A stretch of DNA of 64,000 nucleotides from Azolla caroliniana (GCA_043228905.1 JBHGNT010000006.1:14136001-14200000), one strand, 5' to 3'. Shown: positions 30,120 to 42,164, numbered from the stretch's first letter. Program-made: numbers and translations. The notes: generated from the letters alone by a model not told the origin.

Positions 30120-32992
30120 TTAATCTTCTTCCAAAATGGCCCGGATGTTTGGCTCTGCTACGGTGTCCACGTCCGGAGGTGACGTAGGGCCCGTAGGTGC
30201 ATCGTGGTGTGGTTCCCCTATTTGGTCGGGATGGCTTCTCCTGGTGTCGTGGTCGTCCTGTGTGGGCGGTCCGGGTACGATGGGCTCTTCTTGAGCTAGT
30301 GGGTTGGGCTCAGCCATCGTCGTGCTTGTGGTCGGCCGCGACTCTGTCTCAATCGTCACTTCCTCCGTGGTGTCGGCCGTCGTTGTACACTCCAGGGAGT
30401 GGGGTTGCGATTCCGCCTGGCCGGCAACGTTCTCCGTGTGGTCCGCCGATAGCGTGGGCTCCTGCGGATGGGGCTCCTCTTGGGCAACGGTTTCGCTGTC
30501 TAGTACTGTGGGGGACTCCGCTTGTTGTTCTGCGCTGTTCACCGTCGTTGTAATTTCTGGTGATCTAGCCTGAGGTTCCTCTTCTTCGGCTGTGCCCGGA
30601 ATTGGCATCGCGATGGGTTCCTCATTTGTTCGCGTGCTGCCGGCTTGTGTGATCTGGTGAAATAGCTCCTCCTGGCTTTCACCAAAATCATCTAAGAGTT
30701 GCACTAGTTCTTCGGAATGTTGGTCCGCTAGCGCACGATAGTCTTGCGCTAGGTCCTCGCGTACGGCCACAATGCTCTCCTCATTTAGTTTATAGAACCC
30801 TCGTCCGTCTTTTCGCCTGTTCTCCCAGTCCGCACGATACACATGCAATTCCGTTGCTTGGTTTGCCCACGCCATCCATCCTTTGTCTAGCGCCGTTTTC
30901 AATTGCGCTGTGAACCTCTCCCGATTTGTTTGTAGAAGGATACACACGTTGTCTGTGATAGCCTGGCAACGGTTGCGTGCGTCCTCCACCGACTTCTTGA
31001 GGTTTGCAATTTCTTGCTGACTAACCGCCGCCGCTTCTTCGTACGTGGTCTTCAGGCCTGCCCATAGCTGGGATTCCTTTGCATGGTGTTCTTCTAATTT
31101 CCCCATTTCATTGTTTAGGCGGATTTCGAGCTGATGCCTTCTTTCCTGTTCGACCACCAGCTGCTTGTCGAACCATACCTTCTTTTTCTCCAATAAGGTC
31201 AGGAGTCCCGCGATTGCCGCCTCCGATTTCTTCGCTTCATCCCAATGTCGTAGTGTATTCCACACACTACGTGAAAACCATAAAATAATATATCCGATTT
31301 TAGATACATATAAATAAATAAATAATATATCAAAAGAATTTATCACGTGCATAGGGCAGGATTTGAACCATGCACCTCCACGTAGATAAACCCCAACTTT
31401 ACCATTGTAATAATTTATCTTTAGTGTTATAAATATAGATTTAATATGTATAAGACCTTTATTTACACATACCTTTATTAAAAGGTAAAAATCATGTATT
31501 CTTTAGAGTGTGAATATTTTATTTACACGTGACATTAAAAGTTACTCATGCACATCTAGCGTGCATGAGCCCTATATTTAGGAAATGACAAAGCATCACA
31601 TGCACATTTAGTGTGCATGGGCACTTTAGGTGAAAAAGCATGAAGCCATGCTTAGCCTCTTCCATCTTTATATAAGGAGGAGAAAAATATGTATATGGTT
31701 GTTGATTAATATACAAGTTTTTGATCAATCTAATATATTCGTGGGATTCACGAATTTTGCCATCTAATTGCTCTTATAATCTAAATATTGTTTTAATTAC
31801 ACTAAACTCGTGAGATTCACGAGATTGCTATCTTACTTCTCTTTCCACTATTCATAACTAGCCTTAAGTTGTATTCCTCTTTCTCCTAGTCAAAAACCTT
31901 GGCGGTTCCCACCCGACTCACGCAACGATCCGGAGCCGAAGGGCACGACACTGTAATTGGGCGTTTTCGTCTTTTGTCCGGATGTGTTGTGCTACCTCCG
32001 CAACGAGTTTCTCTTCAAGGGTTTTTATTGCCTTCCAGTTGTTAGCCCGGATCTCCTTTTCCCTGTTTGAGGATTGGCGCAGTTCAGCTCGAAAGCAGTC
32101 AATTTCTGATTCCGCTAGTTGCACGACCCTTTTCGCTTTTGAGGCGATGGCGGTCTGAGCCTCAATTTCTTCCTTCAAAGCGTCGATGGCGTGGTTTGGT
32201 GGCGGAGTTGGCTGTTGCGCCGTAGTCGCGTTAGATTCCAACTCCACGATGCATTTGTTGGCTTTTTGCAGCTCGGCTTGGGTCATTTTCACCTTCTTCC
32301 AGACATTCTTTTTTTTAATGGCCATCTCCTTGGCGCCCGTGCTGACCTTTGCCAGTTCCCTATGGACTTCGACTAGGGCTGTGTTTAATGGGGGTAGCTC
32401 CATCCCCACTCGGCGTACACCGGCGTTCCTTTGTCTGCCGACCTTGGCTAGCCGGTTCTCATCGTCGCTATCCGCCGTTTGTGTTAGGGCGTGCTCGATC
32501 ATTTGGCGCTCCGCGTGCTCCTCGGCCATTCATTGTGAGGCCTTTATCTGTTGCGTTGCCAGGAATTCCATGAGCTCAAAAGAGGTTCTGAACTGTAAGA
32601 GGGCGCTGAACTCATGGGTCGTGTCCAGGATATCTGGATATGCCAAAACCTCGCTTTCCGCCGTCAATACGACTTTCCCTCATTGTGACTGGGTCGTAAT
32701 AATCGGTTGTGGCTCCCGGATGATTTCGAAGGTGGTATTGGGCTCCGTAGCTGCGGAGCCATTGCCTACGATCGTTGTCTCTACCGTCGTGGGGACGCCC
32801 TTGACCAATCCCCGCCCATCTTTCCTGTCCAATCTCCGCCGTTTCGGTCTGGGGCTATCCTGCCGTGTTTCAACGTCTGGCTCTGGGGCTGCTTCCGCGG
32901 AGTGTGCCGACTGTTCTTCCCGTGTTGTCCGTGTGTCTGGTTGGGTGGGTTGTAGTGTTGCTATCTTCCCTCTTTTTTTTTTTTTTTTTCCG
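30120..32992 (-). pseudogene. gypsy A extra ORF downstream of integrase (coiled coil)
   Basis: Reading leftwards from about 32992, the frame opens with a basic and proline-rich part (KRRRLDRKDGRGLVKGVP), then a helical segment. After a single TGA (near 32530) comes MAEEHAERQMIEHAL and a long heptad-rich region (32529-31951). The solo LTR splits it. The continuation (31245-30120) begins WDEAKKSEAAIAG, is strongly coiled-coil and ends in an acidic T/S/P/E-rich tail. No retroviral enzyme motif or membrane segment is seen. Extra ORFs 3' of pol are known in some plant gypsy lineages (Athila, Tat/Ogre), but I do not recognise this protein, and its role is unknown. Confidence 0.65.
31246..31950 (+). 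repeat. solo LTR of the gypsy C family
   Basis: Bounded by TGTCGTAGTG and GGCACGACA. It aligns over its length with the LTR at 58297-59018; shared blocks include GCACATCTAGCGTGCATGAG, CACATTTAGTGTGCATG, ATATTCGTGGGATTCACGAA and TCGGCGGTTCCCACCCGACTC. A TATATAAGGA box lies near 31669. No primer-binding site or internal region follows it. Flanking pentamers (CCCAA and CTGTA) do not match, so no target duplication is detectable. Confidence 0.88.
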
Positions 32993-33073
32993 TAATGGTT
33001 ACATATAGCCTATTTTTTACATTATGATACAAGTGGGGCCGTCCACTTACGCCGCGGGTTCTCCGTCTTTGTC

Positions 33074-34390
33074 CTATTCGGCGGTGAATGGGTTAGGTGG
33101 CGTAGGGCCCAGGTAAGGTTTAAGGCGAAACCCATTCACCTTTTGCCATAATACTTCTCCGGCCAACGTACCTAGTTGGAACGTGCCTTGTTCCGCTCCA
33201 ATTATCCAGTACGGGCCTATCCAATGGAATCGTAACTTCCCTGGCATATGGCCCATGCGGGTTTGGAAAACCAGCACCACTCGACCGATGGCAAAATCCT
33301 TTTCCCTTGCGTTCTGATGTTGATCCACAAACGCTTTATGCCGTCGCTATTCCTGCTCCAACACAGCCATGTTGTGTACTCGTTTTTCTCCGAGTTCAAG
33401 TAGCTGGTGGAGCCGTACCTCCTCCGACTTGGCTTCCGATAGTCAATCCCGTACCTGAATCCGCAAACTGGGTATCTGAAATTCTACCGGCATCACAACC
33501 TCCAGCCCAAACGCTAGTCGAAACGGTATTGATTATATGCTTCTTTTGTAGCTGGTTCTGTATGCCCATAACGCACTCAGTAATTTGGTATCCCAATCCA
33601 TTCTATTTTCATTGACGTTTTTCTTCAAGATGGTTTGCAACGTCTTGTTGGTGGATTCTGCTAACCCATTCGCCAATGGATAATATGGCGTACTCTTCTT
33701 GTGGACTATGGCATAATGATGTGTTAGTTCCCGAACCACCGTATTGAGAAAGTGGCTTCCCTGGTCACTGATTAACTCAATCGGACAACCGAACCGGCAC
33801 CAGATGTGCTCGTAAAGGAATCTCGCTGTGACGGCCGATGTATTTTCTCGTAGTGCCTTTGCTTATACCCACTTGGTGCAATAATCCATGGCTACCAATA
33901 TGTATTTATTGCCCATACGGGCTGCCGCCGGTGTCAAGGGGCCCACAAAATCCAATCCCCACTTTCGGAAGGGGTCTAATGGTAATACGGGTTGGTGTGG
34001 CATCCTTGCGCCCTCCGTGGGCTGGCCCATCCGTTGACACAAATCACACTTTCTACAATACTCGGATGTGTCCTTCGGCGTTGTCGGCCACCATAAGCCC
34101 GCCTGCCATATTTTCTGGGCTGTAACATCGCCCGCGTAATGGCCGCTTGCCGTGCTGCAATGCGCCTCCCGTAAAACTGCCTCTTTCTCATCTTGACATA
34201 CCCCACGTCGCCAAATGCCGTCACTTCCTTTGTGATGTAAAATTCCTTCTACGAGGCAGAAGTTACGGCTTCGGACGGCTAATCGTTTTTTCTCGTTCGT
34301 GCGTAATTGTGGTGGAGGCAGTCCTGTAGTAAAAAAGTATGTCATTTCCATAAGCCACCGGTCCGGAAAGGTTGATTCTGTTCTTTCTGC
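33074..34390 (-). pseudogene. gypsy A integrase
   Basis: Read leftwards: a zinc-binding HHCC region ([15 protein letters not shown] and [12 protein letters not shown]), then the core [26 protein letters not shown] (first Asp), a stop, FGCPIELISDQGSHF (second Asp) and PYYPLANGLAESTNKTL (Glu). A C-terminal domain follows, with GRVVLVFQTRMGHMPGKL and WIGPYWI. The stop after TKWV replaces the usual Glu of TKWVEA. It lies immediately left of the copia D insertion. Confidence 0.92.
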
Positions 34391-34400
34391 CAGTGTTGCT

Positions 34401-35034
34401 TGTTAGAAATTGACGCTTTCAAAACCTTCACCTCTCGGCCACAACCGAGGAAACACGAATCAATGCAGCAGTAAATCGAAAACACAGAGAGAGACTCGAA
34501 TGCACAGGGTTTAGTGTGGAAAACCCTAGACGGGAAAAACCACGGGAGTGCAAGATTCCAACTATCACTATACGCAGGGATTGTACAATGGCGAGCTGCA
34601 AGGCGATGACCTTGAGCTCGCTGTCCTCGCCACAGGCGGCGGTATTACACAGAGGCGTCGACCTCTTCCTTTCTCTCTCTCTCACTCTCTCTCTCGGCTG
34701 CTCTCACTTCGCTCCCTCTAAGTGGAAAACAGAAAAATGAGCAACAACAACAAAACTGTTTGCCCTAAATCATATTTATACACATATGACTTTCGGGCTA
34801 TTTACAAATATAGCCTCGAGGGCCTTTGGCAAACATATTCACAAATATGTCCCCGCATCCGGATCTCTCTCCGGGTACATTCGTCATCCGGCTCCGTAGC
34901 CGGGGTCTTCATCATCCGGATCCGAAACCGGGTCTTCATCATCCGGTTCCGATACCGGGTACTCCTCATTCGGGTCTTCATTCCCGATTCCCGGACATCT
35001 GACCATCCCATCCGGAGGGACCATAATCCCAACA
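34401..35034 (-). repeat. copia D 3' LTR
   Basis: On the - strand it runs TGTTGGG to CTAACA. It contains about three tandem copies of a roughly 27-bp CCGG-rich motif (34880-34965) in the half nearest the internal region. A polypurine tract, read on the + strand as CTCCCCCTTCAC, follows at 35036-35047. Confidence 0.95.
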
Positions 35035-35044
35035 AACTCCCCCT

Positions 35045-38000
35045 TCACTTCGGCATGGGATGTCTTTCCAGTCCGACCCTCTTCCGGCACGCTTCCAGCT
35101 TGTCGGGTGTGAGCACTTTGGTCAGCATATCTGACCCGTTCTCGTCCGTGTGGATCTTCGTCAGCACGAACTCCTGGTCTTCTATCCTTTCCCGGATCCA
35201 GTGATATCTTCGCTGGATGTGCTTCGTCCGGGAGTGATAGGCCGCGTTCTTCGCAAGGTGGATGGCACTCTGACTGTCGCAGTAGAGTCGGTACTCCTCC
35301 TGCCGGATACCGAGCTCTCTAATGAAGTCCTTCATCCATATTATTTCCTTGCCGGCTTCAACAGCCGCCATTGACTCCGCCTCCGTGGTTGACAACGCAA
35401 CCGTCTTCTGCAGCCTCGACTGCCACGAAACAGCTCCCCCTGCATACGTCATCACATACCCTGATGTGGACCGGCTAGTATCTGCATCAGCCGACATATC
35501 CGAATCGGTAAAGCCGTCGAGTTCAGGCTTACCGGAGCCGAATCGGAGGCACACGTTTGCCGTGCCCTTCAGGTATCGGAGTATCCACTTGGCCGCGTTC
35601 CAGTGCTCTTTGCCGGGATTGCTCATGTACCGGCTCACCACTCCGACTGCATATCCTATGTCCGGTCTTGTACACACCATTGCGTACATCAAGCTTCCGA
35701 CGGCAGAGGCATATGGTACTTTCATCATGTCCTCCTTCTCAGCCTTTGTCTTGGGGCTTTGCTTGCTGGACAACTTGCATTTTGCCGGGAGGGTTGACCC
35801 GACCGGTCTTGCTTCCGACATGTTGAACTGGTGAAGCACCTTTGTCACGTACTTCTCCTGTGACAGCCACAACTGCTTCTTCTTCCGGTCCCGGATGATG
35901 TGCATCCCTAGTATTTGCCTCGCCAGACCCAGGTCCTTCATTGAGAAGGTTCGGTGAAGCGCTTTCTTCAGCATCCGTATCTTGACCTGGTCCCGTCCGA
36001 CGATCAACATGTCGTCCACGTATAGGAGGAGTATTAGAAAGTCTCCTCCTTCGAACTTCTTCACAAACACGCAGTGATCGGACTACGTTTTGTGGTACCC
36101 TTCGTCGGTCATGAAAGAGTCGAACTTCCGGTACCATTGCCGGGGAGCCTGCTTCAGTCCGTAAAGGCTCTTCTTCAACCGGCATACCAGGTGCTCCTTC
36201 CCTTTCTTCTCGAATCCTTCCGGTTGCTGCATGTAGATCTCTTCTTCGAGGTCACCGTGAAGGAATGCCGTCTTCACGTCCATCTGTTCTACCTCGAGGT
36301 CCATGCTTGCCGCTATGCTCAGCACTGTCCGGATGGAGGTCATCTTCACTACCGGGGCAAATATCTCGTCGAAGTCGACGCCCTTCTTCTGCTGGAACCC
36401 CTTCACCACGATCCTGGCTTTGTATCTCGGGGGGTTTCCGGCATCTCCCGGTTTCAGCTTGAACACCCACTTGTTTCGAAGTGCCCGCTTTCCTTTCGGC
36501 AACTCCACAAGTTCATATGTGTGGTTCTCATGCAGGGAATCCATCTCCTCCTGCATGGCACTTAACCACCTGCGGCTATGGGTGTCAAGCTTTGTTTCTT
36601 CAAAACTCTCCGGCTCCCCCTCGTCGGTTAGCAGCACGTGCTCTGGTTCCGGAAATCTCCGGGGGGCCCTTCTCTCTCTTAGAGGATATCTCCGTTCCGG
36701 AGCTTCGGTAACCGGCTCCTCCGTTTCCTCTTCATCCGAATCCATTTCGGGATCGGGGCCAGTTCCGGTATCAGTTTCATCTTCCTCGGCCGGTTCTGTT
36801 TCTTCACCGTCTTCGGCCGGATCCTCGAGTGCTAACCGGTCCCTTGCCGGTCGGGACTGCTCCTCGTAGAGTTGACCCTCATCGGTCGACTTGGAGCTCT
36901 TCATCTTCTTCTCCGACTCCCAGTCGGTGAGTGTCTTGTCCTCCATGAAGATGATATCACGACTCCGGAATATCTTCTTGTCGACCGGGTCCCATACTCG
37001 GTAGCCGAACTCATCATCGCCGTAACCGAGGAATATGCATGGCCGGGTCTTTGGATCTAGCTTTCCTCTCCGGTCCTTTGCCACATGCACATATGCGAGA
37101 CACCCGAACACCTTCAGATGCCGGTAGGATACTTCCCTACCGGTCCACACTCTCTGCGGCGTGTCTCCGTCCAAAGGTACTGAGGGTGATCTGTTTATCA
37201 CGTATGTCGCCGTCGACATTGCCTCAGCCCAAAACCCCTTGGGTAATTTCGCATGCGCCAGCATACTCCGGACCCTCTCCATTATGGTCCGGTTCATCCT
37301 CTCGGCCAGCCCGTTCAGTTTCGGCGTCTTCGGCACAGTAAACTCGAGCCGGATTCCCTTCGAGCGACAGTACTCCTCGAACTGCCCCCGGTATTCCCCT
37401 CCGTTATCCGCTCGTATCGCTTTCAGCTTCTTGCCGGATTCCCTTTCCACTCTCGCGTGGAGTTCTTTGAAGACGCACAACACTTGGTCCTTTGTCTTCA
37501 ACGGTGCCGTCCACAGCTTCCGGCTGTGGTCATCAATGAATGTCACGAAGTACTGGGCTCCGCCATGTGACTTCGTTTCTACTTGACACACGTCAGTGTG
37601 CACCAACTCCAATGGTGCGCTACGTCTCGTCGGTGGCCTTGAGTGGAAGGAGGTTCGGTTCTGCTTACCGGCCAGGCAATCGGTGCACTTCTCCAGGTGC
37701 ACATGCTTCACTGGAATAAGGTTGTCTTCTGCAAGCCTCTTCATCCCCTTCTCACTCATGTGGCACAGTCTCTTGTGCCACAGCTCACCGGCAGTGTCGG
37801 CTGCCACGTTCAACTCCTCCGGACACAACCAGGCATTCATAAGGTACAGTGTGTTGACTTTCCGGGCCCGAGCCACTATCAGGCTCCCCTTGCTGAACTT
37901 CATTACGCAGTTCCGGATGCTACCTGTGTAGCCTTCATCGTCTAGCCTCCCGGCCGAAATCAGGTTCAATCGAACCTCCGGAACGTGTCGGACATCCTTC

Positions 38001-39127
38001 AGCAACATTTTGCATCCGGTCGAGGTTGTCAACCACACGTCTCCTATGCCGGCAATCCGGCACGTACCTTCATTTCCCATCCGAACACAGCCATGCTCAC
38101 CGGCTGTGTAGGATGAGAAGTATCTTCTTTCCGGGGTCAGGTGGAACGACGCTCCGGAATCGACCACCCAGGTAGTCTCATCGCCGGCAATGTTTAGTTC
38201 ACCTTCTTCGGTGATGAGCATGATCTCCTCTTCACTTGCCGCGAGTGCCGTCGTTCCTTTCCGGTCCTGCCCTCGCCGATCTGAACCATTCCGGTCCGTG
38301 GCTCCCCGGTAAGCACCGTTCCGTTCCGAAGACTTCTTCGAATCGGTGTCGTCGGCTCCGTTGTCTTTTCGGTAATGCCGACAATTCTTTCGGAAGTGCC
38401 CCGGCTTCCCACAGTGGAAGCATGTGGGCCTTCCTCTTGACTGCGACCGGGTCCCCGACTTCTCCCGTCTTTGCGGACTCCGGTTCCGTTGTCTTCCCCG
38501 ATCCGATTCGGTAAGCAGCATCTTCGGATCGGAGGCCGGTTCTTTATCTCTCCGACGCGCTTCTTCGTTCAAAATGCTTGTCTTTACCGTTTGTAGGGAC
38601 AAGTTATCTTCGGTGCAGGAGGTGCTGAGAGTCACCACCAAGTTCTCCCAGCTTTCCGGCAATGTACACATCAGCATGATGGCTTGCATTGCATCCTCCA
38701 ACGGGAACTTGATCGCCGCAAGCTGGTTCACGAATCCCATGAACGTGCTTACGTGTTCCACCATACTCTCGCCGTCCCGGTACTTGAGGTTCACTATCTT
38801 CCTCATCAGGGAGGTCCGGTTCAACGCATTCTTCCTCTCGTAGAGGCCCGCCAGCTTCTGCCACATCTCATATGCGTTGGTGTCGTTCGCCACATGTTGT
38901 AGAATGCTCACGTCGACGTATTGCCGAATGGTTGCAACGGCTTTCCGGTTCAGAAGCCTCCATTCCGTCTCAAGTACCCCCTTGGGTATTTCCGACCTGT
39001 CGATCGGTTCATACAGGTCCCGAACAATGAGCAGATCCTCCATCTTTATCTTCCAGTCGGCGTAGTTCTGCGCATTCAGCACCATCATCCCCGGCTGCCC
39101 GCTGCTGCCGCCTTCCATTTTCTGCAC
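35045..39127 (-). pseudogene. copia D gag-pol polyprotein with one in-frame TAG
   Basis: One frame of 1356 codons plus stop, interrupted only by TAG at 36083-36085. Order: gag (residues about 1-235), a zinc knuckle CFHCGKPGHFRKNC (236-249), protease DSGA (323-326), and integrase. The integrase has HKRLCH, CTDCLAGKQ, VHTDVCQ, FIDDHSRKLW, RADNGGEY and LNGLAERMNR. RT follows with NKWVFKLKPG, QMDVKTAFLHGDLEEEIYM and LLLYVDDMLIVG, then RNase H with FTDSDMSADAD, LSTTEAES, YCDSQSAIHLAKN and GSDMLTKVL. The TAG falls between YHKT and SDHCVF in RT; a CAG to TAG transition is the simplest explanation. Otherwise the coding region looks intact. The start is the methionine of the MQKMEGGSSG N-terminus, just inside the primer-binding site. 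Confidence 0.95.
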
Positions 39128-39133
39128 TGCAGT

Positions 39134-39147
39134 CGCTCTGATACCAG
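39134..39147 (-). promoter_or_regulatory. copia D primer-binding site
   Basis: On the - strand the bases after the LTR read TCTGGTATCAGAGC, matching initiator methionine tRNA as in other copia elements here. Confidence 0.9.
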
Positions 39148-39149
39148 AT

Positions 39150-39783
39150 TGTTAGAAATTGACGCTTTCAAAACCTTCACCTCTCGGCCACAACCGAGGA
39201 AACACGAATCAATGCAGCAGTAAATCGAAAACACAGAGAGAGACTCGAATGCACAGGGTTTAGCGTGGAAAACCCTAGACGGGAAAAACCACGGGAGTGC
39301 AAGATTCCAACTATCACTATACGCAGGGATTGTACAATGGCGAGCTGCAAGGCGATGACCTTGAGCTCGCTGTCCTCGCCACAGGCGGCGGTATTACACA
39401 GAGGCGTCGACCTCTTCCTTTCTCTCTCTCTCACTCTCTCTCTCGGCTGCTCTCACTTCGCTCCCTCTAAGTGGAAAACAGAAAAATGAGCAGCAACAAC
39501 AAAACTGTTTGCCCTAAGTCATATTTATACACATATGACTTTCGGGCTATTTACAAATATAGCCTCGAGGGCCCTTGGCAAACATATTCACAAATATGTC
39601 CCCGCATCCGGATCTCTCTCCGGGTGCATTCGTCATCCGGCTCCGTAGCCGGGGTCTTCATCATCCGGATCCGAAACCGGGTCTTCATCATCCGGTTCCG
39701 ATACCGGGTACTCCTCATTCGGGTCTTCATTCCCGATTCCCGGACATCTGACCATCCCATCCGGAGGGACCGTAATCCCAACA
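39150..39783 (-). repeat. copia D 5' LTR
   Basis: Same length and sequence as 34401-35034 apart from six transitions. It is followed on the - strand by the primer-binding site. Confidence 0.95.
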
Positions 39784-41526
39784 CTGCTAGCCGCAGGATG
39801 TCAGTGTCTGGAAAATCGTCATTGTCCTTCTGTAATGTTTCTCCATTCTCGAGTTTGCTCAAAAAATCTGCCACTGCGTGTTGCGTCCCTGGTCGGTGTT
39901 GAATTACAAAATCGAATTCTTGAAGCAACACCATCCATCGCGCCAATTTCCCCGTCAGGGCTTGTTTCTCCACCAAATACAGTAGCGCCGAATGATCCAC
40001 ATGGAACGTGAATTTCCTCCCCAGTAAATAATGCCAGAATTTATTGATGCTATAGATCATCCCTACCGCCTCCCGCTCCGTTGTGGAATAGTTACGTTCT
40101 GCTGTTGATAATTTGCGACTAGCGTAGTACACTGGCCGGTACCAGTTTGGTTCGGTGAGCTGCATTAGCGCAGTCCCTATTGCTGTTCGAGGCGTCGATG
40201 AACACATGGAATGGCTTCGCCCAAACTGGTGGTTGTACGACGGGGGCCTGTGTGAGCATTATCTTAAGTGCCTCATAGGCCTTGTTCTCCGTTGCGGTCC
40301 ATTGGAAGGGAGTCTGATGCACAACAGCATGTAACGGCGTGGTGAAGTCCGCCAAATATCGTATCATCCGACTATGCCACCGTATTTGTCCCAAAAATCG
40401 GCAGAGTGATTTCGCGTTTGTCGGAGTTTTGGCTTGCGTAATCGCGGAGATCTTGTTCGGATCGACCACTATTCCCTCCTTGCTGGGTATATGGCCTAGG
40501 AGAGTCCTACTGGTCACGCCGAAGGCACATTTCGCGGGATTCAGGCTTAAGCGTGCGGTGCGGCAACGTTCCATGCACAATTGCAGATGTGTAAAATGGT
40601 CTATTGTTCTCCCATATACCGCAAAGTTGTCTAAAAAAACTTGCATGAACGCTGGAATATATTCCCCAAAGATCTCCGTAATTGTTCGTTGAAATGTTGT
40701 CGGCGCCGTCTTTAGCCCGAACATCATGACGACTGTCACATAGACTCCCCAGTCCGTGACAAATGCCGTCTTCTCTTGGTCCTCGGGATGCATTCGTACC
40801 TGGTTATACCCACTGAAGCCATCTAAAAAACTTTACATCTCATGTCCTGTGACGACATCCAGTACGCTATCAGTGAATGGTAAAGGGAATGTGTCCGTAA
40901 TGGTTACGACGTTTAATTTTCGGTAGTCCACGCATACCCGTATTTTGCCGTTTTTCTTTGGAACGACTACTATTAGACTTAACCATGTGGCTTGTTTAAC
41001 TGGTCGTATGAACCCCACCTTGAGGAGTTTGTCAATTTCTTCTTTTACGCGGGTCGCGTAGTTCGGGTTCATGCGGTAGCGGCGCTGCTGGACGGGTTTT
41101 GCGTCAGTTGCTAAATTGATCTTATATTGATAGAACTTGGGATCTAACCCCTTCATGTCCTCATGAGCCCAAGCGAACACATCTTTATATTTCTCGAGTA
41201 GTGCGATCATTGTGGTTCTTTGGTACGGCCTTAATTCCTTTGCGATGGAGAGGAAACGGGGTTCTGACTCCGTACCCACATTTACTTCTTCCAGGGCAGA
41301 GGTGGTGACTCGTTGTGAAATTTCCATTTCCCTTTCGAATGCCGCTCGTGCTCTGCTGAGTTTCAATATGGACTCTGGGTTTGGTTCGTAAGCCTCGTCG
41401 TGGAGAATAGTGGCCGTGGCATATTCTACCGCGGTTGCGATGACGTCGATTTCGAACAACGGAATGATCTGAGGGTGCTCATCTAGGTATGCCTCTAATT
41501 CTGCATCCTCCACCCCAGTCAACATG
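39784..41526 (-). pseudogene. gypsy A reverse transcriptase and RNase H
   Basis: From 41525 leftwards: a pre-RT region, PYQRTTMIALLEKYKDVFAWAHEDMKGL, RYRMNPNYATRVKEEIDKLL, VVVPKKNGKIRVCVDYRKLN, a stop near 40833, then GLKTAPTTFQRTI and the catalytic box region AFMQVFLDNFAVYG (F-L-D-N in place of the usual F-x-DD). GHIPSKEGIVVDPNKI and FLGQIRWHSRMI follow. RNase H starts at VFIDAS, is frameshifted, and continues with YYASRKLSTAERNYSTTEREA and YLLGRKFTFHVDHSAL. The altered catalytic box and the stops show that it is inactive. Upstream gag and protease are absent. Confidence 0.92.
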
Positions 41527-41529
41527 TTT

Positions 41530-42164
41530 ATATCTTCATCATAATAGATTTTACTTGATTGCCTTCATCATCCTTAATAATTTCAATGATTTTGGCAATC
41601 CCAAAGGGATGGCCCAACTTATCACCCTTAGCTAATGTTGCAACCAACATACCAACTTGTAGCTCATGTAGATTGCCTTGCTACCTTGCCTCTGCAACAT
41701 GTGATAATCTTGGTCCCACGTAAATATCTCTTTGTCATGGAGGAATTAGATTATTCAATTAAAGATTATCTAGTGGTTGTAAAGGAGTCGTGCTCGCCAT
41801 TGATGGGCCACCAACTGCCCATTCGAATTGATTTTGTGGTGGCCAGTACCCTGTAAAGTGGTTATCTAATATTGTATGTTGATGATTAAAGAAGACATCC
41901 CACCAATCGACATCCTGATCACCATCGTACTTTTTGGTACGCTCAATATTTTTCTGTTTTTCCTCAAGGCACTGCATCCGATATATCTTTTGCTCTTCAA
42001 TTGAACTACCAACAGCCAATCTTTTATGGTCATCATAAGGCATTTGCTCAGCACCATAGATTATTGCATCTGGGAAATGCAATAAGAGCCTACACCTGTC
42101 TTGTGGCTCCCATTTGTTAAGCGCTTGGATTGCAACACAACCAGGCATGAATAAGGACATAATA
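41530..42164 (-). pseudogene. E2: middle part of the DUF7869-like gene
   Basis: Reads leftwards NKWEPQDRCRLLLHFP, AIIYGAEQMPYDD, then KQKNIERTKKYDGDQDVDWWDVFF, RDIYVGPRL, EAR-QGNLHEL-VGMLVAT and KIIEIIKDDEGNQVKSI. It aligns with E1 (WEPEGGCQLLL, AKQMPIEKK, TSWWDVFF, RDIYMGPRM, GKILEVL and IKSINV at 49100-48530). It is bounded on the right by the gypsy B LTR at 42165 and on the left by gypsy A. In order and orientation it precedes the fragment at 29042-29631. Confidence 0.85.

Larger units (their letters stand above)
34401..39783 (-). mobile_element. Ty1/copia element copia D, complete and young
   Basis: Two 634-bp LTRs (34401-35034 and 39150-39783) flank one polyprotein frame with a single internal TAG. 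By eye the LTRs differ at six positions, all transitions (about 1 percent). Flanking pentamers are TTGCT and CTGCT, a 5-bp target duplication with one mismatch. It sits in gypsy A between RNase H and integrase. Confidence 0.96.
29632..41526 (-). mobile_element. Ty3/gypsy element gypsy A, 5' truncated
   Basis: On the - strand it runs RT, RNase H, integrase, an extra ORF, then the 3' LTR. The 5' LTR, gag and protease are missing beyond 41526. Copia D (34401-39783) splits it between RNase H and integrase, and a solo LTR (31246-31950) splits the extra ORF. It lies within E2. Confidence 0.88.

Noticed and set aside
32186-32995. A + strand open frame of 269 codons
   Set aside because: It is antisense to the gypsy A coiled-coil ORF, and its composition is explained by the complementary strand.
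35739-36185. Other-frame open reading frames over copia D (for example the 148-codon frame here and several + strand frames at 36074-37945)
   Set aside because: They are shadows of the intact copia D polyprotein frame and have no recognisable motif.
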